A stretch of 46,412 bases of DNA from Andreprevotia lacus DSM 23236. GTDB lineage: Bacteria; Pseudomonadota; Gammaproteobacteria; Burkholderiales; Chitinibacteraceae. The notes below the pieces were generated by a model, which saw only the letters and a list, made by a program, of their open reading frames with translations, was not told the origin of the DNA and did no database searches. This document shows positions 1 to 8,558 of this stretch, piece by piece. Location: contig NZ_FWXD01000029.1 of NCBI RefSeq assembly GCF_900176275.1, positions 1-46,412 of the forward strand, given 5' to 3'. Positions within the stretch are counted from its first letter, which is position 1. Each line of letters starts with the position of its first letter. The translations under genes were made by a program, and so were the position numbers.

Positions 1-77
1 GTAAACGATCGTCGGGTATTGTTCATCGTGACACCTGTGTGCGGTGGTGTGAGGACCACCTTAGTTGGTGTCCAGAA

Positions 78-1268
78 TCATTGAACCACATCAAACCCGC
101 ATTCCCCCGCCGGCCTTACCTCATACCACTTCATCCCCAGCATGGTGCGATGTTGCTGCACGCAGGCCGTTTGCCCGGCCGCCAGCCGCTGGTTGGCGGG
201 GTTAAGCAGGGTGACGGTGACGGGGCCGGTGGGCAGGTTGAGCGTCACCTTGGGGCAACGGGTGGCTGCGCATGGTAAGGCCAGGGCGCCGATGCTGATG
301 ACTTGTGGTGCCGCTGCGGGGGTGGCTGCAAGCTGCGGGGTCAGTTGCAGCAGCATGCCGCCGCTCACCATGCTCAGGACCAGCCACAAGCCGGCCAGCC
401 GCAACATGCGCGTGCTGCGGCTGGCATCGGGCCAGCAGCGTAACTGGGCTGGGGCGAGCAGCACACAGCCGAGCAGGCCAAGCGTGAAGGCGCACAGCAG
501 CGTGGGCAGCCAGTCGAACAGCACGGGTGGTTTGAGCGGACTGAGGATGATCAGGAAGGTGGCACACGCCATGAGCAGTTGCAGGGTCTGCCTTTGCAGC
601 GGCGGGCTGTTTTTCTGGTCGGCAGCGCTGCTCCAGCCAAGCTGCAGCATGGCCAACTGTACCAAGATCAGCGGCGCCACCAGCAGCCACAGCCATTCGG
701 GCAGAAACAGTCCGGCCAGCGCCACCAGTAAATACGCAATACGCAGCCCCAGGTCCAGCCGCTGCGCGCGTAGCAGGGTATGCACGCGTGCGGCGGTGTC
801 GCTGCCCAGCCGGCGGTCCTCGGCCACGTCCGGATGCAGTTCGGGCAGGCCTTGCTGCACGGGCAGCTCGCCCAGCCAGCCGGGCAAGGGCTGCTGGCTG
901 GCGCCGGGCAGTTTGACTTCAGCCAGCAGTTTTTCGGCTGCATCGAGCAATTGCAGGCGACGTCCGGCCACATCGGGTTGGCTGCGCAGTGCGTGCACTT
1001 GCTCGCGCGCCAGCCAGCGGAAGCGGCCCAACCCGGTACGCAGCTGCAGGCCGTCATCCAGCAAGCGCAACTGTGGCGTGCGCACCATCAGCCACAACAT
1101 GCCGCCAGCCAGTGCCAGGAACAGCACTGCAACCACCTCGCCACCGGCCGACCAGGATGACAGCCAGCCGACCACCCACGCGGCAGTGATTGCAAGTACG
1201 GCAATGAACAGCAGCACCAGCCGGTCGCCCAATGGCAGGGGCAGGGTACGGCGGGGTGTGGTGCTCAT
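78..1268 (-). CDS. LGMDW-family polytopic membrane protein, copy 1
   Basis: Predicted inner-membrane protein of 396 residues and unknown function, first of seven related proteins in the window. It has two N-terminal membrane segments (about 15-65), a soluble stretch (about 65-150) that could be PH-like, the family motif DRRLG at 151-155, a second membrane pair (about 172-210), further helices, and a C-terminal soluble tail (about 320-396). The tail carries CxxxxC-type cysteines, the block LGMKWYEV and a last Cys near the end. By hydropathy the tail would lie outside the cytoplasm; that is inference. The ATG overlaps the stop of the upstream gene by four bases (ATGA), so translation is probably coupled. 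I know no family name for it. Gene reality is well supported by the paralogues. Confidence 0.85.
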   Translation of the reverse strand: MSTTPRRTLPLPLGDRLVLLFIAVLAITAAWVVGWLSSWSAGGEVVAVLFLALAGGMLWLMVRTPQLRLLDDGLQLRTGLGRFRWLAREQVHALRSQPDVAGRRLQLLDAAEKLLAEVKLPGASQQPLPGWLGELPVQQGLPELHPDVAEDRRLGSDTAARVHTLLRAQRLDLGLRIAYLLVALAGLFLPEWLWLLVAPLILVQLAMLQLGWSSAADQKNSPPLQRQTLQLLMACATFLIILSPLKPPVLFDWLPTLLCAFTLGLLGCVLLAPAQLRCWPDASRSTRMLRLAGLWLVLSMVSGGMLLQLTPQLAATPAAAPQVISIGALALPCAATRCPKVTLNLPTGPVTVTLLNPANQRLAAGQTACVQQHRTMLGMKWYEVRPAGECGFDVVQ

Positions 1269-2488
1269 GGTTTGCTCGCAGAAGAATCGGGTGGTGCATG
1301 GCCAGCGTTGGCAGGATGCGTGCCTACGCAGTCATAGCGCGGCACGGCCTCCAGCCAGTCCATGCCCAGCCCGCCCGGATGGTGGCGCAGGCATAGGCCA
1401 TGCTGCGTCAGCAGCGGCCCGGCTTGCGTGGCGACCAGGCGCCGGCTGCTGCCGTCGGCCAGCGTGATGCACTGGGCCAGCAGGCAATCGCGCGCCTCGC
1501 CCTGCGTGGCATGCAACACGGGCGCGGCGGGGCGGTCCAGTATGGTGTTCAGCGCCAGCGCGGCAGCGCCGCCGTGCAAGGCCAGCAACAGTGCCAGCCC
1601 GGCCAGCTTGCGCTGCTGTTCGTCGGCGTCTGGCCAGCGGCGTTGCGCGCCGCCGCGCAGCCCCAGCCAGGCAGCACCGCCTGCCAGCAGGGTGGCCAGC
1701 AGCGCCGGCCACAGCGTGTGCAGCGCCGGCAGCGCAAGAAGCGGGTAGATCAGCAGTGACAGCAGATTGATCAGCCCCAGCAAAGTCAGATCAATCCGCC
1801 CGCCGCGTGCCAGTACCTGCGCCTCGTCATTGATGAAAGAGTTGAATGGCGCATGCAGCAGATCCAGCCAGCCGCGCCGCCATAGCCACAGCAGCGGCAA
1901 GGGCAGCAGCAGCCGCGCGGCCAGCTGGGCGTGCTGCGTATATGGTAGGCCGAATGCAGGGCGCGCATAAATCAGCCATGCCAGCAGTGCAACGCAACAC
2001 AGTGTCCAGAAATAACGCCGCCGCAACAGGCGCAGCTGCTCGGTGCGGCTGCGGCCGGGTGGCAGGTCTTCAGTACGCACCCACTGCATGGGGCGGACTT
2101 CGGGCAGGCCGGCCAACCAGTCCAGCAGCGCAGCGCGCGCGGCCCCCTGCAGCCGCAGCGTCAGCAGCGGGCGGCCGCTGTCCGGCGGCAGCGCCGCATA
2201 CAGGGCAATGGCGCCGCCGGCACCGTGCGCAAAGCAGGCAATGTTGATACGCGCAATGCGCTTGCGGCGCAGCAGGCTGGTGTCGCAAATGGCGTGTTCA
2301 TCCAGCAGCAGCGCTGGCGGCCACCACGGCGCGGTCAGCAGCAACAAGCCCGGCAGCATGAACAGCAGTGCCGCAACGGTGTGCTGCTCCAGCAGGGCCA
2401 GCCCCGGCAGGGTCAGCAGCAGCCCCAGCAGCGCGGCCACCCAGTGCTGGCCGCGTGAATGCGGATAGCGCTGCGACGTGGTGCTCAC
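1265..2488 (-). CDS. LGMDW-family polytopic membrane protein, copy 2
   Basis: Second family member, 407 residues from a GTG codon that overlaps the TGA of the upstream gene (GTGA). An open frame continues further upstream but there it only shadows the neighbour, and the paralogue alignment begins just after this GTG (VSTTSQRY). Two N-terminal membrane segments are followed by a soluble segment, a run RTEQLRLLRRRYFW where the other copies have DxRLG...R, the family motif RRGW before a hydrophobic block, and several helices. The C-terminal tail has two Cys in the region ARDCLLAQC, then GLGMDWLEAVP and a final Cys. The DxRLG motif itself is missing here. Function unknown. Confidence 0.85.
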   Translation of the reverse strand: MSTTSQRYPHSRGQHWVAALLGLLLTLPGLALLEQHTVAALLFMLPGLLLLTAPWWPPALLLDEHAICDTSLLRRKRIARINIACFAHGAGGAIALYAALPPDSGRPLLTLRLQGAARAALLDWLAGLPEVRPMQWVRTEDLPPGRSRTEQLRLLRRRYFWTLCCVALLAWLIYARPAFGLPYTQHAQLAARLLLPLPLLWLWRRGWLDLLHAPFNSFINDEAQVLARGGRIDLTLLGLINLLSLLIYPLLALPALHTLWPALLATLLAGGAAWLGLRGGAQRRWPDADEQQRKLAGLALLLALHGGAAALALNTILDRPAAPVLHATQGEARDCLLAQCITLADGSSRRLVATQAGPLLTQHGLCLRHHPGGLGMDWLEAVPRYDCVGTHPANAGHAPPDSSASKP

Positions 2489-3693
2489 GCGCTCGGCTCT
2501 GGCTTGCTGCTGCCGCACTCTGCTGCGGGCACGGCTTGCAGCCAGTCCATGCCCAGCATGCCGTGGTGCGCCTGCAGGCAATAGCGCGTGGTGTCGCTTG
2601 GCACGCCGAGCAACATGGCGCGCGCGCTGGCTGGCGTCAGCCCGTCGTTGAAGTGCAGGGTGCACACGCCGCCGATCCAGCAATCGTCGGATGCCTGCGT
2701 GCTGCGCCATTGCGGCGGCGCGCTGCCAGCCAGCAGGCGGTTGATTTCCACCGCGCCACCCAACCCGTACAGTGCCAGCAGCAAGGCCAGCCCACCCAGC
2801 CGCAACGCGCGACCAACGGGGCCGATGTGCTGCCAGGTTTGCCGCAGCGCCGGTGCCAGCCAGCCGGTGATGCTGGCCGAAAACATCAGCCCCAGCACGG
2901 CCGCCGGCCACCAGCTTGCCAGCGTGCCGATATGCAATGCCGCTAGCACCATCAGGATCAGCGCACAGTTCAGCAGCAAGAGCGACGCATCCGGGCGGCC
3001 GGCCTCCAGCCAGGCTTTGTTCTCGAACAGGGTGGCCCAGCCGCTGCGCAGCAACAGCAAAGGTAGCGGCATGAGCAGCAGCGCCAGCACGATTTGCACG
3101 GTGACGAACGCACTGCCCAGTTGCATCCATTGTGGGCTCAGCAGCAGGAAACTCAGCATGGATACGGCATACACCACCCGGCGTAGACGCTTGAGTGTGC
3201 GTTCGCGCACGGCAGTGTCGCCACCCAGGCGCGGGTCATCCACCGTGGCGGCATCCAACAGGGTGGCCTGCTCGATGCGCGGCACGCCCTCCAGCCAGCG
3301 CAACAGCGCGGGCCGCAAGGCCGGCTCGACCATCAGGGTGAGCAAGGGCTTGCCATTGGCCGGCTGCAACGCGCCATACAGGCTGAAGCGCACCTCATGC
3401 GCCTGCTGGTAGCAGACCACACTGCTGCGCGCCACCGTGCGCGTGCCCAGCACGTGGCCGGTATCGTAGATCAGGCTGTCACTGAACTTGAGCTTTGCCG
3501 CCCGCCGCGCATGCAGCACCAGCGCCAGCCCGGCCACCAGCAACGGCAACCCCAGCAAGGCCAGCGGCACCGGGCCGAGGGTAATGAACATCGCTGTCGC
3601 CAGCCCCAGCGGCAGCAAGGCCACCAGCACCATGGCAATGCGCATGCCGGGGGCGATGGGGTAGATACGCAGCGTCGGGTCGGTATGGGTCAT
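2485..3693 (-). CDS. LGMDW-family polytopic membrane protein, copy 3
   Basis: Third family member, 402 residues. The start chosen is the ATG giving MTHTDPTL, because the paralogue alignment begins here and upstream codons belong to a region with no family similarity. It has two N-terminal membrane helices, a soluble domain with a cluster of Arg and Lys, the motif DPRLGGDTAVRERT, a second helix pair, the RSGW motif and four or more further helices. The exported tail has a DCWIGGVC cysteine pair, then MLGMDWLQAVP and a last Cys. It is coupled by overlap to copy 2 downstream and separated by 23 bases from the small MRAV-repeat gene upstream. It probably belongs to one transcript with its neighbours. 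Function unknown. Confidence 0.85.
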   Translation of the reverse strand: MTHTDPTLRIYPIAPGMRIAMVLVALLPLGLATAMFITLGPVPLALLGLPLLVAGLALVLHARRAAKLKFSDSLIYDTGHVLGTRTVARSSVVCYQQAHEVRFSLYGALQPANGKPLLTLMVEPALRPALLRWLEGVPRIEQATLLDAATVDDPRLGGDTAVRERTLKRLRRVVYAVSMLSFLLLSPQWMQLGSAFVTVQIVLALLLMPLPLLLLRSGWATLFENKAWLEAGRPDASLLLLNCALILMVLAALHIGTLASWWPAAVLGLMFSASITGWLAPALRQTWQHIGPVGRALRLGGLALLLALYGLGGAVEINRLLAGSAPPQWRSTQASDDCWIGGVCTLHFNDGLTPASARAMLLGVPSDTTRYCLQAHHGMLGMDWLQAVPAAECGSSKPEPSA

Positions 3694-3716
3694 GATTGCT
3701 TGTCGATGGAAGTGGT

Positions 3717-4022
3717 TCAGATATCTGGCTGGTCGGGTTTTTTGAACGCGACGATGTGCTCCACAGCACGCATCACTGCACGCATCACTGCACGCATCAC
3801 AGCACGCATCATAAGCAGCCAGATCAGGTTGACGATCAATGCCCCTACCGCATCGTTCACCCAAGCCTGCGGCCCCATGCAGAAACATTGCGGCCTCAGC
3901 CACAGGGTGATCAGCACCGCCAGGCCCGCCGCCGGCCAGGCCCACACCCGCCGCCGGCCCAGTTGCAGCAGGGCGGCCAGCAGCATTGGCGTGGCCAGCC
4001 AGATCAGGTCAGCGGGCTTCAC
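3717..4022 (-). CDS. small membrane protein with MRAV tandem repeat
   Basis: A 101-residue protein starting at GTG, whose start overlaps the stop of the upstream family member by four bases (GTGA). It has two or three hydrophobic segments (about 5-20, 27-42 and 60-72) and then four consecutive MRAV units encoded by four 12-base DNA repeats, ending in a charged tail. The repeats would form a short amphipathic or basic helix on the membrane surface (inference). Repeat number can change without breaking the frame. No family recognised. Position and coupling make it a plausible accessory subunit or duplication remnant within the LGMDW array. Confidence 0.65.
   Translation of the reverse strand: MKPADLIWLATPMLLAALLQLGRRRVWAWPAAGLAVLITLWLRPQCFCMGPQAWVNDAVGALIVNLIWLLMMRAVMRAVMRAVMRAVEHIVAFKKPDQPDI
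3766..3813 (-). repeat. 12-base tandem repeat, four units
   Basis: Plus-strand unit GCACGCATCACT is repeated four times without spacers. The first two units are identical and the last two have one or two changes at their 3' ends. The unit length is a multiple of three, so it encodes Met-Arg-Ala-Val repeats in the overlapping minus-strand gene and copy-number changes keep the frame. Confidence 0.95.
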
Positions 4023-5209
4023 GGCCGCGCTCCAGCGCTTGGGGCGCAGGCGCTGCCCGGTTTCAGCTCGAACCAGTCCATGCCCAGCGCGCCGTAATGC
4101 GCCTGGATGCAGACCGGCTCGTCGGGGGCCAGATGGTAAGGCGGGCGGGCAATCAACAGCAGCGCACCTTGCGGGGCAGGGGCAGCAAACTGCACCAGCA
4201 GTTGCCCGTCATCATGGTTCACGCTGCGCACTTGCCAATAGGCGGGGGCCGGGCTGTGGGCGAAGTAGGCGTTGTAATTGAAGGTCATCTGGAAGCCGAT
4301 CTCCTCTAGTAAAACGGTCAACAACGCCAGTTGGCCCAGCCGCTGCCAGATGGGGGCCGCTGGCCAGCTCAACCAAAGCGGGCGGGCCAGCAGCGCCAGC
4401 CCGAGCAACGCCAATGCGACGCCGGCATACCGGCTGGGTTGCCCATGCAGCACATCCATCATGCGCAGGGGTTTGCTCAGCACCAGCCCTTGAAGGAGCA
4501 TCAACAGCAGCACGCCGCCCGTAATCCGCCTTACCGTAATCGTTTTGCTGGTGGTAAAGAGGTCTGCCCAGCCGCGTTGCAGCAGCCACAACAACACGGC
4601 GAGGATCAGCGCGGCCGGGATCACCGTCCACGCCGGCTGGAAAAATGAGGCAATCCACATGCCCAGCATGCCGCCATAGACCAACAAACCAGACCAGCGC
4701 GTTACGCGCCGCAAGCCTGCCAGCCGCTGTGCGGGCGAAGCGCCCAGCCGCGCGTCCAGCAGCGGCGAATCTGCCGGCAGCGCCGGGTCGGGCCGGCGCG
4801 GAATGTCGCCCAGCCAGTGCAGCAGCAGCGGCTGTTCGCGCTCGCCCAGCGGCAGGTTGAGCAGCTCCGCGCCATCGCGGCCATACAGCGTCAGGCACTC
4901 GGGACTGAATTCCGGCCACAGGCTCCAGCCTGCGACCTCGGCGCGTTGCAGTTGCACCCGGGGCATGGTATCGGCGTGCAAACGGTCGCCGCGCAGCGTC
5001 AGCTGCGTATTGGTCCAGCCCACCCACACCAGCGCGGCCCCGATGGCGCCAAACAGCAGCGTAAAGGCGACGCCCAGCAAGTTCCAATGGCCCAGATGTT
5101 GCAAGCTCAATGGCCAGAACAGCATGACCGCCAGGCCAAGGCCGGCGACCACCAGACGCCACGTCAGCGGGTAGAGCAAGCGATGTTCTGCAGGGGCGGT
5201 GGCTGTCAT
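4019..5209 (-). CDS. LGMDW-family polytopic membrane protein, copy 4
   Basis: Family member of 396 residues. The ATG chosen gives MTATAPAEHR, 16 residues before the first membrane helix, as in the paralogues; the open frame upstream is without similarity. It has two N-terminal helices, a soluble segment, the motif DARLGASPAQR, a second helix pair, the QRGW motif and a run of helices. The tail contains CIQAHYG, then ALGMDWFELKP and a last Cys. This copy lacks the extra Cys pair that precedes the conserved tail in copies 1-3. About 70 bases separate it from the upstream gene and no strong ribosome binding site is visible, so initiation may rely on readthrough from upstream. Function unknown. 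Confidence 0.85.
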   Translation of the reverse strand: MTATAPAEHRLLYPLTWRLVVAGLGLAVMLFWPLSLQHLGHWNLLGVAFTLLFGAIGAALVWVGWTNTQLTLRGDRLHADTMPRVQLQRAEVAGWSLWPEFSPECLTLYGRDGAELLNLPLGEREQPLLLHWLGDIPRRPDPALPADSPLLDARLGASPAQRLAGLRRVTRWSGLLVYGGMLGMWIASFFQPAWTVIPAALILAVLLWLLQRGWADLFTTSKTITVRRITGGVLLLMLLQGLVLSKPLRMMDVLHGQPSRYAGVALALLGLALLARPLWLSWPAAPIWQRLGQLALLTVLLEEIGFQMTFNYNAYFAHSPAPAYWQVRSVNHDDGQLLVQFAAPAPQGALLLIARPPYHLAPDEPVCIQAHYGALGMDWFELKPGSACAPSAGARP

Positions 5210-5279
5210 TGTGGCTTGGGTCGGGTCAGGGTTTCGAAAGGCAGGATAGCATGGTGCATGAGACTTGCCGCTGGCAAGG

Positions 5280-5852
5280 CTATGCAGTCCAGATGGCAAA
5301 CCAATCGGTGTCCCAGGCAATCAGGCCTGCCTTGGCATCGTCATACAGGCCATAGCTGAATTCATTGAACAGCGTGTCGAGGTCGAGCAGCGGCTGGTTC
5401 TCGATTTCATACCAGCCTATGGCCTGCAGCATGGCTGTGGCCTGCTTGCGGCATTCGGCCAGTGTTTTTACCCAATCCAGCGGCGCGTTGGCGAGCAGGG
5501 CGGTGCGCAAGGTGGTGTCGTCTCCTTCCGGCCACAACGTTTGCAGCATGTCGTGGATGGCGGTAAATCCCTCTTTTATTCCGGGCAGGTCTTCACTGGG
5601 CAGGCAGAATTCGTCCCAACACCGGCCTGGACTGATGCAACTGCGGCAGACGCCTAGCCAAGCGTGCATCGAAGTTGAGACCAGCACACATCCCCCAAAT
5701 TCAAACGGAATGGTGGGGAAGGGCGGCGGCAGGGCCGTCACCAGCGCAGCCGGGCTGAGCGCCAGCCACTGCAGGCCGGCAATGGCGTAGTCATACGGCC
5801 AGGGATCGTAGCCATCGCCGCCGCAATGAACCGGTTCGCGTGAGTAGCTCAA
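5280..5852 (-). CDS. Cys-rich soluble protein, function unknown
   Basis: A soluble protein of about 190 residues wedged between two LGMDW copies. The best start is TTG at 5852, whose last two bases form the stop of the upstream family gene (TTGA), the same coupling style as elsewhere in the array. The first possible ATG would remove about 60 residues, including the coding-like GDGYDPWPYDYAIAG segment. Visible features are several Cys (HCGG, CVLV, CRSC, RCWDEF) and a C-terminal acidic, aromatic helix region with ENQPLLDLD. No membrane segment and no recognised family. The Cys set could bind a metal, which is inference only. Confidence 0.65.
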   Translation of the reverse strand: MSYSREPVHCGGDGYDPWPYDYAIAGLQWLALSPAALVTALPPPFPTIPFEFGGCVLVSTSMHAWLGVCRSCISPGRCWDEFCLPSEDLPGIKEGFTAIHDMLQTLWPEGDDTTLRTALLANAPLDWVKTLAECRKQATAMLQAIGWYEIENQPLLDLDTLFNEFSYGLYDDAKAGLIAWDTDWFAIWTA

Positions 5853-7048
5853 CGCGGCGGGCACTCCGGCCCCGGCGTGGCGGCATACCATGCCATGCCC
5901 AGCACACCGCGCCGCTGCGTCAGGCAGACGGGCTGGCCAACCTGCAGTGGATAGCGCCAGTTTGTGTAGGCATACAGCGGCTGGGCGATGCCTTCCACCG
6001 TCAGGCGGTTGCAGTGCTCCGCACCGCAATTGGCCTCTACCTGCAAGGTATGGCGCTGCGCACTGACGATCTCGGCTGGCCATTGCAGATTGATCTGGAA
6101 GGCCAGCTGCAGCAGAAACGCGGGCAGCGCAAACAGGGGCAACACGGCATTGAAGTCGGCGTCCAGATCCAGGTTTTCGCCATTGCGGCGGCGGCTGCGC
6201 CAGGCCAGCAGCACCAGCGGCAGCGTGCCGACCAGCGCCAGCAGCATGGCGGGCCACCAGCTATCCAGCAAGATGGGGGACACCGGCTGCAGCATGAACT
6301 GCATGAACACTGCCGCGTAGAGCAGCAGGCCCACACTGGGCCGCGCCACGCCGGGCAACGGCGTAGCCATGCCAGCCCGGCCGCGCCACAGCATGCCCAG
6401 CGCGACGAGTACCATCAGCAGCGGCGGTAGCCACAGCCAGGCACGGGCCGCAATCAGGAAAAACAAGTTCGCTGGCATTGCCAGTCCAACCAGAAAGGTC
6501 ATCAGCCACGTGGCGCGCAGCACCGTGCGCTCGCGCTCGGCCGGCGTGGCGCCCAGGCGCGCATCGGCGCTGACCGTCGGGTCCACGGCCGGTGGCCCGG
6601 CTTGCTCCGGCAGGCCATCCAGCCAGGAGCGGACCGCCGGCAGGTGCTCTGCCTCCAGCAGCACGCTGATCACCGGCTTGATCAGCCCCTTGCTTTCATT
6701 CTGCAAGCGGTAAGCGATGTGCAGCTGCAGCAAGGCGCCGCTGGCGCAGGGCGACAGGCTGTAAGCGGTGATATCCGCGCGCCGGATGCGCCCGCGTGCA
6801 CCAGCTGTAACCGCGATCTGCGAGCCATCCTGCCACAGCGTCAGCACGGCATGTCGCCGCCAGCTCCATGCGGCCATCAGGCCGCACAGCAACGTGATGG
6901 GCAGCTGCCACAGCGCGTTGTCTGCCAGGCTGCCGGGCACCAGCCAGCACAGCGCCGCGATGGCGAGCAGCAGCGCCATCAGCACGCCGCGTGTTGCGCG
7001 GGGGTGGAGCAGGCGTTGCGGTTTGGGGGCGTTGATCGCCAAGTTCAT
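5849..7048 (-). CDS. LGMDW-family polytopic membrane protein, copy 5
   Basis: Family member of 399 residues with the full architecture: helix pair near 20-60, soluble segment, DARLGATPAERERT, second helix pair, a RGRAG stretch in place of the RxGW motif, further helices and an exported tail. The tail has ANCGAEHC, then CLTQRRGVLGMAWYAATP and a last Cys. The ATG sits only one base after an AGGAG, which is too close. A TTG two codons downstream has ideal spacing, so the true N-terminus may be TTG at 7042. Coupled by overlap to the Cys-rich gene downstream and 58 bases after the ADP-ribosylglycohydrolase gene. Confidence 0.85.
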   Translation of the reverse strand: MNLAINAPKPQRLLHPRATRGVLMALLLAIAALCWLVPGSLADNALWQLPITLLCGLMAAWSWRRHAVLTLWQDGSQIAVTAGARGRIRRADITAYSLSPCASGALLQLHIAYRLQNESKGLIKPVISVLLEAEHLPAVRSWLDGLPEQAGPPAVDPTVSADARLGATPAERERTVLRATWLMTFLVGLAMPANLFFLIAARAWLWLPPLLMVLVALGMLWRGRAGMATPLPGVARPSVGLLLYAAVFMQFMLQPVSPILLDSWWPAMLLALVGTLPLVLLAWRSRRRNGENLDLDADFNAVLPLFALPAFLLQLAFQINLQWPAEIVSAQRHTLQVEANCGAEHCNRLTVEGIAQPLYAYTNWRYPLQVGQPVCLTQRRGVLGMAWYAATPGPECPPR

Positions 7049-7106
7049 GCTCCTGCTGTAATGCTGCGGCTAGGGCAGGTGCGGGCCCGCACGATGATTG
7101 GTGTGC

Positions 7107-7949
7107 TCATCGTTCCTCCGCTGCCCTAATCTGCTCGTCCAGCCCGGCCAGATAGCTGCGGCCATAGTGGCCATCCTCCAGCCCCTCGATCAGCAAGGGT
7201 GGCAGGTCGTTGCGGATGGCAGGCGTGAGCGAGGCCAGCCCCAGCGCAATCGCCGCCACGCTGTCCACATCGCCGCCAAACGCGACCGCATCGCGCAGCA
7301 GCGCCGTCATCGATCTATTGCGCAGCAGCACCGTGGCCACTGCGTGCACCGTCTGCAGGCCGTCGCACTCTACCCAGCCGGCCCAGTCACGCTTGATGCT
7401 CAGTCCGGCCAGCTGCTCGGCACGCGCCACTGCATCGGGCAGCGGCAGTGCGTGGCGCAGCAGAAAATGGCTGACCAGCGCCACAAAGGCGGCCGAGCCC
7501 AATCCCTCCGGCGTGTTATGCGTGACCGAGGCCTGAGCATGCGCCGCCGCCAGTACATGCTGCGTATCGCCATCCAGCAGGCCCAGCGGCACCGCACGCA
7601 TGGCCGCGCCATTGCGCGTGCTGTCGTTGCGGATGCGCGCCAGCAGCTCGGCGCCGCTCTGGCACTCGTCCAGCAGGGCACGGAAACCCTTGGCATAGCC
7701 GGGGCGCGCATCGCGCCGATAGCAGCGCACAAAGGCCTCGGCATACGCCGCGCGCGAGCCGGCCTCGCCCGCCAGCACCACCTCCAGCACCGCCAGGCTC
7801 ATCTGCGTATCGTCGGTATAACAGCCCGCCGGCACGCCGTTATCACTGGCCGGATAGCCGTTGGCGTGATTGAGCGCCGCCACCTTCTCGGCGCTGGAAA
7901 ACTCGAAACACGAACCATAGGCATCGCCCAGGGCAATTTCGATCAGCAA
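7107..7949 (-). CDS. ADP-ribosylglycohydrolase (ARH/DraG family)
   Basis: Predicted Mg2+-dependent hydrolase that removes ADP-ribose from proteins or related substrates in the cytoplasm. It shows the family marks in order: GDAYG near residue 8, the metal-binding TDDT at 45-48, NGAAMR near 113, and a C-terminal GGDVDS (D227, D229) where the family usually has GGDxDT. Length (280) is normal. A TTG start is chosen because a perfect AAGGAG lies seven bases upstream and no in-frame ATG precedes the first motif. It lies in the middle of the LGMDW membrane-protein array. ARH proteins can be immunity factors against ADP-ribosyltransferase toxins (Tri1, for Tre1), which would fit the other immunity-like genes here; a housekeeping role is the alternative. 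Confidence 0.9.
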   Translation of the reverse strand: MLIEIALGDAYGSCFEFSSAEKVAALNHANGYPASDNGVPAGCYTDDTQMSLAVLEVVLAGEAGSRAAYAEAFVRCYRRDARPGYAKGFRALLDECQSGAELLARIRNDSTRNGAAMRAVPLGLLDGDTQHVLAAAHAQASVTHNTPEGLGSAAFVALVSHFLLRHALPLPDAVARAEQLAGLSIKRDWAGWVECDGLQTVHAVATVLLRNRSMTALLRDAVAFGGDVDSVAAIALGLASLTPAIRNDLPPLLIEGLEDGHYGRSYLAGLDEQIRAAEER

Positions 7950-7988
7950 ATTGATACTCCTTCATGGTATTCAGCCCCAAAGCAGGGG

Positions 7989-8537
7989 TCAGTGCGTTGC
8001 TTGGTGCTGCACCGTGGGTGCTTGGGTGAACGCAGCAGCAACAGCTGGCCAATCTTGGTCCGGGTGCAGGCCGATTCGTGTCAGGAAACCAGACATCTCG
8101 CCGTAGAGGGCCTCGGGTTCGGGCCCCAGGTCATTGCGCCAGATGAGTTGGCTGCAAATGAAGCAGATGACCAGTTTGCTGTGCAATTGATTGCCACGGT
8201 AGAAGTGCAGTGTATGGTGCGGGTTGATCACGCAAGCTGCAGCCATGTGGGCCGTGCCATCCGGCATGGCTTCGATGCTGGCGAGCAGGTCTGCCTGCTG
8301 CGCGGTGCTGAGTGTCACGGTACGGTACACGGGTAAATCGGAAGATTTCTTTTCCAGGGGATAGAAGTCTTCTGCGCTGGCGTGTTCGCTGACTTCGATA
8401 CGGCTGGCCAACCGTATTTCCTCTGCCAGCGAGCGCCGATATGCTGAGCCACTACGCTCAAGCAGCAATACAGCAACGACAAGGAGTAACAACACGGCGG
8501 CTAGCCAGCGGATGCGGCGCGATTTCAGTAAAGGCAT
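7989..8537 (-). CDS. membrane-anchored protein with HFYRGN domain
   Basis: About 182 residues: one N-terminal membrane anchor (about 8-28) followed by a soluble domain outside the cytoplasm (inferred topology). The soluble domain matches the C-terminal 150 residues of the neighbouring LGMDW copy 6 closely: R(L/I)ASRIEVSEH, INPHHTLHFYRGN with H/D, two spaced Cys, and a LHPDQDWPA block. ATG at 8537 is used; a TTG five codons upstream (8552) is the alternative and neither has a good ribosome binding site. It starts 21 bases after the stop of copy 6 and ends 39 bases before the ARH gene, so an operon is likely. Function unknown. Confidence 0.75.
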   Translation of the reverse strand: MPLLKSRRIRWLAAVLLLLVVAVLLLERSGSAYRRSLAEEIRLASRIEVSEHASAEDFYPLEKKSSDLPVYRTVTLSTAQQADLLASIEAMPDGTAHMAAACVINPHHTLHFYRGNQLHSKLVICFICSQLIWRNDLGPEPEALYGEMSGFLTRIGLHPDQDWPAVAAAFTQAPTVQHQATH

Positions 8538-8558
8538 AAGATAAGTTGACAAGGAAGT

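Noticed and set aside
43-60. Short GGTGGT/ACCACC hairpin after the first gene
   Set aside because: Six-base stem without a T-run; too weak to call a terminator.
142-1467. Plus-strand 441-codon frame opposite LGMDW copy 1
   Set aside because: It is antisense to two paralogous membrane proteins and its translation has Ser/Arg-rich composition typical of GC-rich shadow frames.
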